A DNA stretch of 28,642 nt. It comes from Fidelibacterota bacterium (GTDB lineage Bacteria > Marinisomatota > Marinisomatia > Marinisomatales > S15-B10). This document shows, one piece after another, positions 25,682-28,642 of this stretch. Below the pieces are notes generated by a model. That model saw only the letters and a program-made list of their open reading frames with translations. It ran no database searches and had not been told where the DNA came from. The stretch lies in contig PAYY01000010.1 of assembly GCA_002715465.1 (NCBI GenBank), positions 14,640-43,281 of the forward strand, read 5' to 3'. The translations under genes and the position numbers were made by a program. Every line of letters starts with the position of its first letter. Positions within the stretch are counted from its first letter, which is position 1.

Positions 25682-27307
25682 ATGAATATAACAATTCAAA
25701 TAAAACATTTTTTCAAAAAGAACCTTATTGCTGACTTATCTATTTTGATTGTTTTACTAATTTTCATAGATAAAGTAGATGGTCAGGTCCTTGTTAGAGA
25801 GTCAAGACATCAGATTTTTGATGTTGAGAGAAGTAGTATTTTGAGAGGAAAAACAAATCATTATTTATCTCTCAGATATCAACATGAATGGAAAAATGCT
25901 AAGAAGGGTAAAAATGATCTATTGACTTCAAAGTATGGGAATAGGATTCTTCGTAATAATAGATTCCATATTTATCCAGAATTCAATGCAAAAGCTTATT
26001 TGAATGGAGGTAATATCCAAAAAGAGGGTTTCTTTATTGATTTAGCACCTACATTTACTTTGGCGGGTAAATATAATTTTTCCACTGATAAAAATTTTAA
26101 TGTTACGGGATGGACACGTCTTGAGAAACATTCTATAATTTCATCTAATGATTTCAATGTAAATATAAAAGATGGCCGGCCTGTTCTAATATCGGATTTT
26201 AGTTGGGATCAAGCTATTGGATGGAGTGATTTTTCTGGTTCAGATAATTCTTGGATTGAATATAGGATTGGTGATGGTGGTATTACGATTAACTATCCAG
26301 GTGGAGATTTTACATTTGGAAAAACAGTTCCAATCTGGTCATCAGGTTATTCTGGTCAATTATGGTTATCAAATAAGGTTTCAAGCTTTACTTTCTTAGG
26401 GCTTCGTCATTCCTTCTCAGAAAAGTGGTCATTTGCTTTTTTACATGGTTCACTTAATTCGAATATTAGAGACTCCACTTTTATTGGGTATTATCCAAAA
26501 GGAGGAGGTTTGCCTCTAATAAGAAAAATGATTGCTGTTCATAGGCTTGATTTTACTCCCCAAGATAATATAAGAATTGGAATTGGTGAGTCAGTAGTTT
26601 ACGGATCGCGAAGTATGGAGCTAAATTATGCTCTTCCATTAGTTCCTTATTGGGCAGCTCAATCTGACCTCAGTAATTCAGATAATTTACAAATTATTGT
26701 AGATTGGGAATTAATAAAGCGACGAATCGGAAGATTGTACGGTACATTATATCTGGATGAATGGGATCTTGTCGATACATTTAACACAAAATCTAGTAGA
26801 AATTGGGTTGCGTTTCTTACAGGAGTAACATTAAATCCTCAAACTTTTCCATGGAAAGCACTTGTTCGCTTGGAGATGACACGAATATCTCCCTATGTAT
26901 ATGTACATCGAAGTCCCATTAATTCTTTTGAACATCGAGGTGTTCCTTTGGGACACTGGATTGGATCAAATGGAGAGGGAATTTTTGCATCATTAGAAGC
27001 ACGTCCTATCAAAAATTTATGGATTCAATTATATGCAAATTTTTCTCGAAGAGGAAAAATTGATCCTCAAAGTATAAATCGCCAATATAGGAAAGAAAAA
27101 GTCAATTTTTTATATAGGTCTTATGATGGTCACCCTGAAAGTAGATCTGTTATTGGAATACGTAGTACATTTTCATTAAATGATTGGTGTCGAATAGATG
27201 TTGATGTTTTTTCTAATGATTGGAGACAGCATGAATTATTTAATTCTCTGGAAAGAGGAAAAACAAAAAATATTGATGGCTATCTAAGTATTCTAATTGG
27301 TTTTTAA
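25682..27307 (+). CDS. Wzi-family capsule assembly outer-membrane beta-barrel
   Basis: The product has 541 residues. A signal peptide (about 1-35, cut after KVDG) is followed by a beta-barrel of alternating aromatic and polar strands, ending in LSILIGF with the C-terminal phenylalanine expected for BAM insertion. Family segments include WIEYRIGDGGITINYPGGDF, FGKTVPIWSSGYSGQLWLS, VYGSRSMELNYALPLVPYW and FEHRGVPLGHWIGSNGE. Wzi proteins anchor or organise capsule at the cell surface. It lies in the polysaccharide operon, 57 nt after the sugar phosphotransferase, so it is likely co-transcribed. Confidence 0.87.
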   Translation: MNITIQIKHFFKKNLIADLSILIVLLIFIDKVDGQVLVRESRHQIFDVERSSILRGKTNHYLSLRYQHEWKNAKKGKNDLLTSKYGNRILRNNRFHIYPEFNAKAYLNGGNIQKEGFFIDLAPTFTLAGKYNFSTDKNFNVTGWTRLEKHSIISSNDFNVNIKDGRPVLISDFSWDQAIGWSDFSGSDNSWIEYRIGDGGITINYPGGDFTFGKTVPIWSSGYSGQLWLSNKVSSFTFLGLRHSFSEKWSFAFLHGSLNSNIRDSTFIGYYPKGGGLPLIRKMIAVHRLDFTPQDNIRIGIGESVVYGSRSMELNYALPLVPYWAAQSDLSNSDNLQIIVDWELIKRRIGRLYGTLYLDEWDLVDTFNTKSSRNWVAFLTGVTLNPQTFPWKALVRLEMTRISPYVYVHRSPINSFEHRGVPLGHWIGSNGEGIFASLEARPIKNLWIQLYANFSRRGKIDPQSINRQYRKEKVNFLYRSYDGHPESRSVIGIRSTFSLNDWCRIDVDVFSNDWRQHELFNSLERGKTKNIDGYLSILIGF

Positions 27308-27326
27308 TGTGTAGAGTTAAAAACAT

Positions 27327-28484
27327 TTGATTTTATTTTTTATAATAATAATCTCAATCTACCTCATTTTTTTTATTAGTCTGAGTAATGGACTAAAGTC
27401 ACACAATGATTATTCAAATATGGGTGGAACTTCTAGCCTACCTTATGTTTCAGTTATTATTGCTGTCAGAGATGAGGAGGTCTATATAGGTAACCTCCTT
27501 GAAAGTCTCTCAAAACAGAATTACCCTGTTGAAAAAATACAGTTTATTTTTGTAGATGACGGATCAACTGACAATACATACAATATTGTGTATGAAAAAA
27601 TAGCTACTGACAATCGTTTTAATCTAATCAAAGCTGGTGAACCATCTAAATTTTTCTCTCCAAAAAAGTGGGCATTAAATAAAGGTATTAAGATAGCTGA
27701 TGGAGAGGTTTTAATTATGACTGATGGTGATTGCACGATGGAAGAAAATTGGGTTAGATATATGGCTGAATTCTTTATGAAAAAAGAAATTGGCATGGTT
27801 CTTGGTTCAAGTCCCTTAGGACTATCAAGAAGTATTTGGGATAGAGCACTACGGATGGACTCAATAGGTTTAGATGCTTTAATGATGTCAACCTTAATTG
27901 CTAAACTACCATTTACTGCAAGTGGTCGCAATCTTGCGGTTCGTAAAATTGCCTTTGATGAAATTGGAGGTTATGATTCAATAGGACAATTTACTTCTGG
28001 CGATGATGACCTGCTTATGCATGCTATATCTAAAAGTAATTGGAGAATAGTGCCATGTTTAAAAAAAGGCTCTCAAGTTGAAAGTCCAGCCCCTAAAGGA
28101 TGGGCTGAATTTTTTTGGCAACGGATTAGGTTTTCTTCGAAAGGAAAAGCTTACTTTCAATTAGATTTTGTTAATTCATCTTTTCGTTTAGGGCTTATTT
28201 TCATTTTTGTTGTCAATCTTATGGTTTTTTTATCGCAGTTATTTTTTTTGATTTATAAAGATTTTTTTTATTTGTTGCCTTGGTTAATTAAAATTTTTAG
28301 TGATTATTTATTAATAAATGTATATCTATCAAAAACTAAAGAATCTTTGGATTTACCTTTCTTCCTTTTTAATGAAGTTTGGCACGCACTCTATGTTACA
28401 GTTTTTGGACTGATTGGCCCATTTTTCCCAGTCTATTGGAAAGGTCGTAAAAGTAAAACGGATCTTTCTAATAACGCTTATTGA
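27327..28484 (+). CDS. Membrane-associated glycosyltransferase family 2
   Basis: The product has 385 residues. An N-terminal membrane helix (1-20) precedes a GT-A domain: YVSVIIAVRDEEVYIGNLLE, IQFIFVDDGSTDNT, then MTDGDCTME (DxD at D133/D135), SGRNLAVRKIAFDEIGGYDS, SGDDDLLMH and WQRIRFSSKGK (a QxxRW-like element). Hydrophobic helices lie near 286-330 and 350-370. These elements resemble processive or semi-processive GT2 enzymes. The specific sugar is unknown. The TTG start at 27327 is favoured because the first helix would be lost from the next in-frame ATG at 27420. It is the last gene of the locus, 69 nt before serS. Confidence 0.85.
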   Translation: MILFFIIIISIYLIFFISLSNGLKSHNDYSNMGGTSSLPYVSVIIAVRDEEVYIGNLLESLSKQNYPVEKIQFIFVDDGSTDNTYNIVYEKIATDNRFNLIKAGEPSKFFSPKKWALNKGIKIADGEVLIMTDGDCTMEENWVRYMAEFFMKKEIGMVLGSSPLGLSRSIWDRALRMDSIGLDALMMSTLIAKLPFTASGRNLAVRKIAFDEIGGYDSIGQFTSGDDDLLMHAISKSNWRIVPCLKKGSQVESPAPKGWAEFFWQRIRFSSKGKAYFQLDFVNSSFRLGLIFIFVVNLMVFLSQLFFLIYKDFFYLLPWLIKIFSDYLLINVYLSKTKESLDLPFFLFNEVWHALYVTVFGLIGPFFPVYWKGRKSKTDLSNNAY

Positions 28485-28520
28485 AGAGATGGAAAGTTTA
28501 TTTGTTGGGTCGTAATTTGC

Positions 28521-28540
28521 AATGTGGAGAAAGCCACATT
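28521..28540 (+). other. Perfect 7-bp hairpin upstream of serS
   Basis: AATGTGG (28521-28527) and CCACATT (28534-28540) are perfectly complementary with a six-base loop (AGAAAG). The hairpin is 13 nt before the serS ATG. No T-tract follows on either strand, so an intrinsic terminator is not supported. It could limit serS translation or mark a transcript end. Confidence 0.4.
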
Positions 28541-28553
28541 TAGATAAACAATC

Positions 28554-28642
28554 ATGATTCCAATTAAAGAAATAAGAAATGATTCTGATAGAATTTTTCA
28601 AGGGGCTATTCAAAAAGGAGAAGAAATTGAAATAAAAAAAAT
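28554..28642 (+). CDS. serS: Serine--tRNA ligase, N-terminal fragment
   Basis: The ATG at 28554 opens a frame that runs off the window, giving 29 complete codons. It begins MIPIKEIRNDSDRIFQGAIQ, closely matching the conserved opening of SerRS (MIDIKLIRENPE..), where a long antiparallel coiled-coil arm that binds tRNA-Ser follows. Continuing lysine- and glutamate-rich residues fit the first arm helix. The catalytic domain is outside the window. It lies just after the polysaccharide locus, so it marks the return to housekeeping genes. Confidence 0.78.
   Translation, partial: MIPIKEIRNDSDRIFQGAIQKGEEIEIKK

Noticed and set aside
28521..28540. Intrinsic terminator at the end of the polysaccharide locus
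   Set aside because: The hairpin is perfect but no T-rich tract follows on either strand.
1..28642. CRISPR arrays, tRNA or rRNA genes, insertion sequences, attachment sites
   Set aside because: No regularly spaced repeats, cloverleaf-like sequences, transposase motifs or flanking direct repeats were seen on reading both strands.

Overview
This is an AT-rich window from a Gram-negative (diderm) bacterium. The evidence is a TonB-receptor-like N-terminus, an outer-membrane Wzi-type barrel, a Wza-type exporter and a lipoprotein. Gene content and style (carboxypeptidase-regulatory-like receptor N-terminus, six-domain S1 with a long acidic N-terminal extension, frequent TTG/GTG starts, very tight gene packing) suggest the FCB superphylum, perhaps a marine Marinimicrobia/SAR406-like lineage. 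That placement is inference, because no rRNA gene is present.

Layout. (1) Positions 1-515: the 5' end of a minus-strand, probably TonB-dependent receptor, behind a well-formed cobalamin riboswitch (about 371 down to 220). Upstream is an 11-bp perfect inverted repeat in the divergent intergenic region. (2) Positions 516-8789: a plus-strand housekeeping run: HNH endonuclease, trpS, scpA, scpB, rluB-type pseudouridine synthase, cmk, rpsA, a YbbR/CdaR-like protein and tsaD. The order scpA-scpB-rluB-cmk-rpsA is a familiar bacterial arrangement. Many of these genes overlap or abut, so translation is probably coupled. (3) Positions 8804-10936: a large membrane-anchored VWA-domain protein. (4) Positions 11012-28484: a surface-polysaccharide locus of about 17 kb, all on the plus strand. 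(5) Position 28554 to the window end: the first 29 codons of serS.

How the polysaccharide genes fit together. ugd, rfbB, an RmlC-like cupin, a DegT-type aminotransferase and a left-handed beta-helix acyltransferase should supply UDP-glucuronate and dTDP- or UDP-linked (amino/N-acyl) deoxysugars. A WcaJ/WbaP-type phosphotransferase starts the repeat unit on undecaprenyl phosphate, and one GT4 and two GT2 enzymes extend it. A Wzx-like flippase moves it across the membrane and an O-antigen ligase/polymerase-like protein polymerises or ligates it. A Wzz-family protein sets chain length, a Wza-family protein exports it, and a Wzi-family barrel helps it attach at the surface. A lipoprotein with a polysaccharide-deacetylase fold may trim it. 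No tyrosine kinase (Wzc), phosphatase (Wzb), rmlA or rmlD is in the window.

The most unusual item is the Wzz-like protein (14846-16249). It carries an N-terminal winged helix-turn-helix directly before the first membrane helix, which suggests a membrane-tethered DNA-binding chain-length regulator. I saw no tRNA, rRNA, CRISPR array, insertion sequence or convincing intrinsic terminator.
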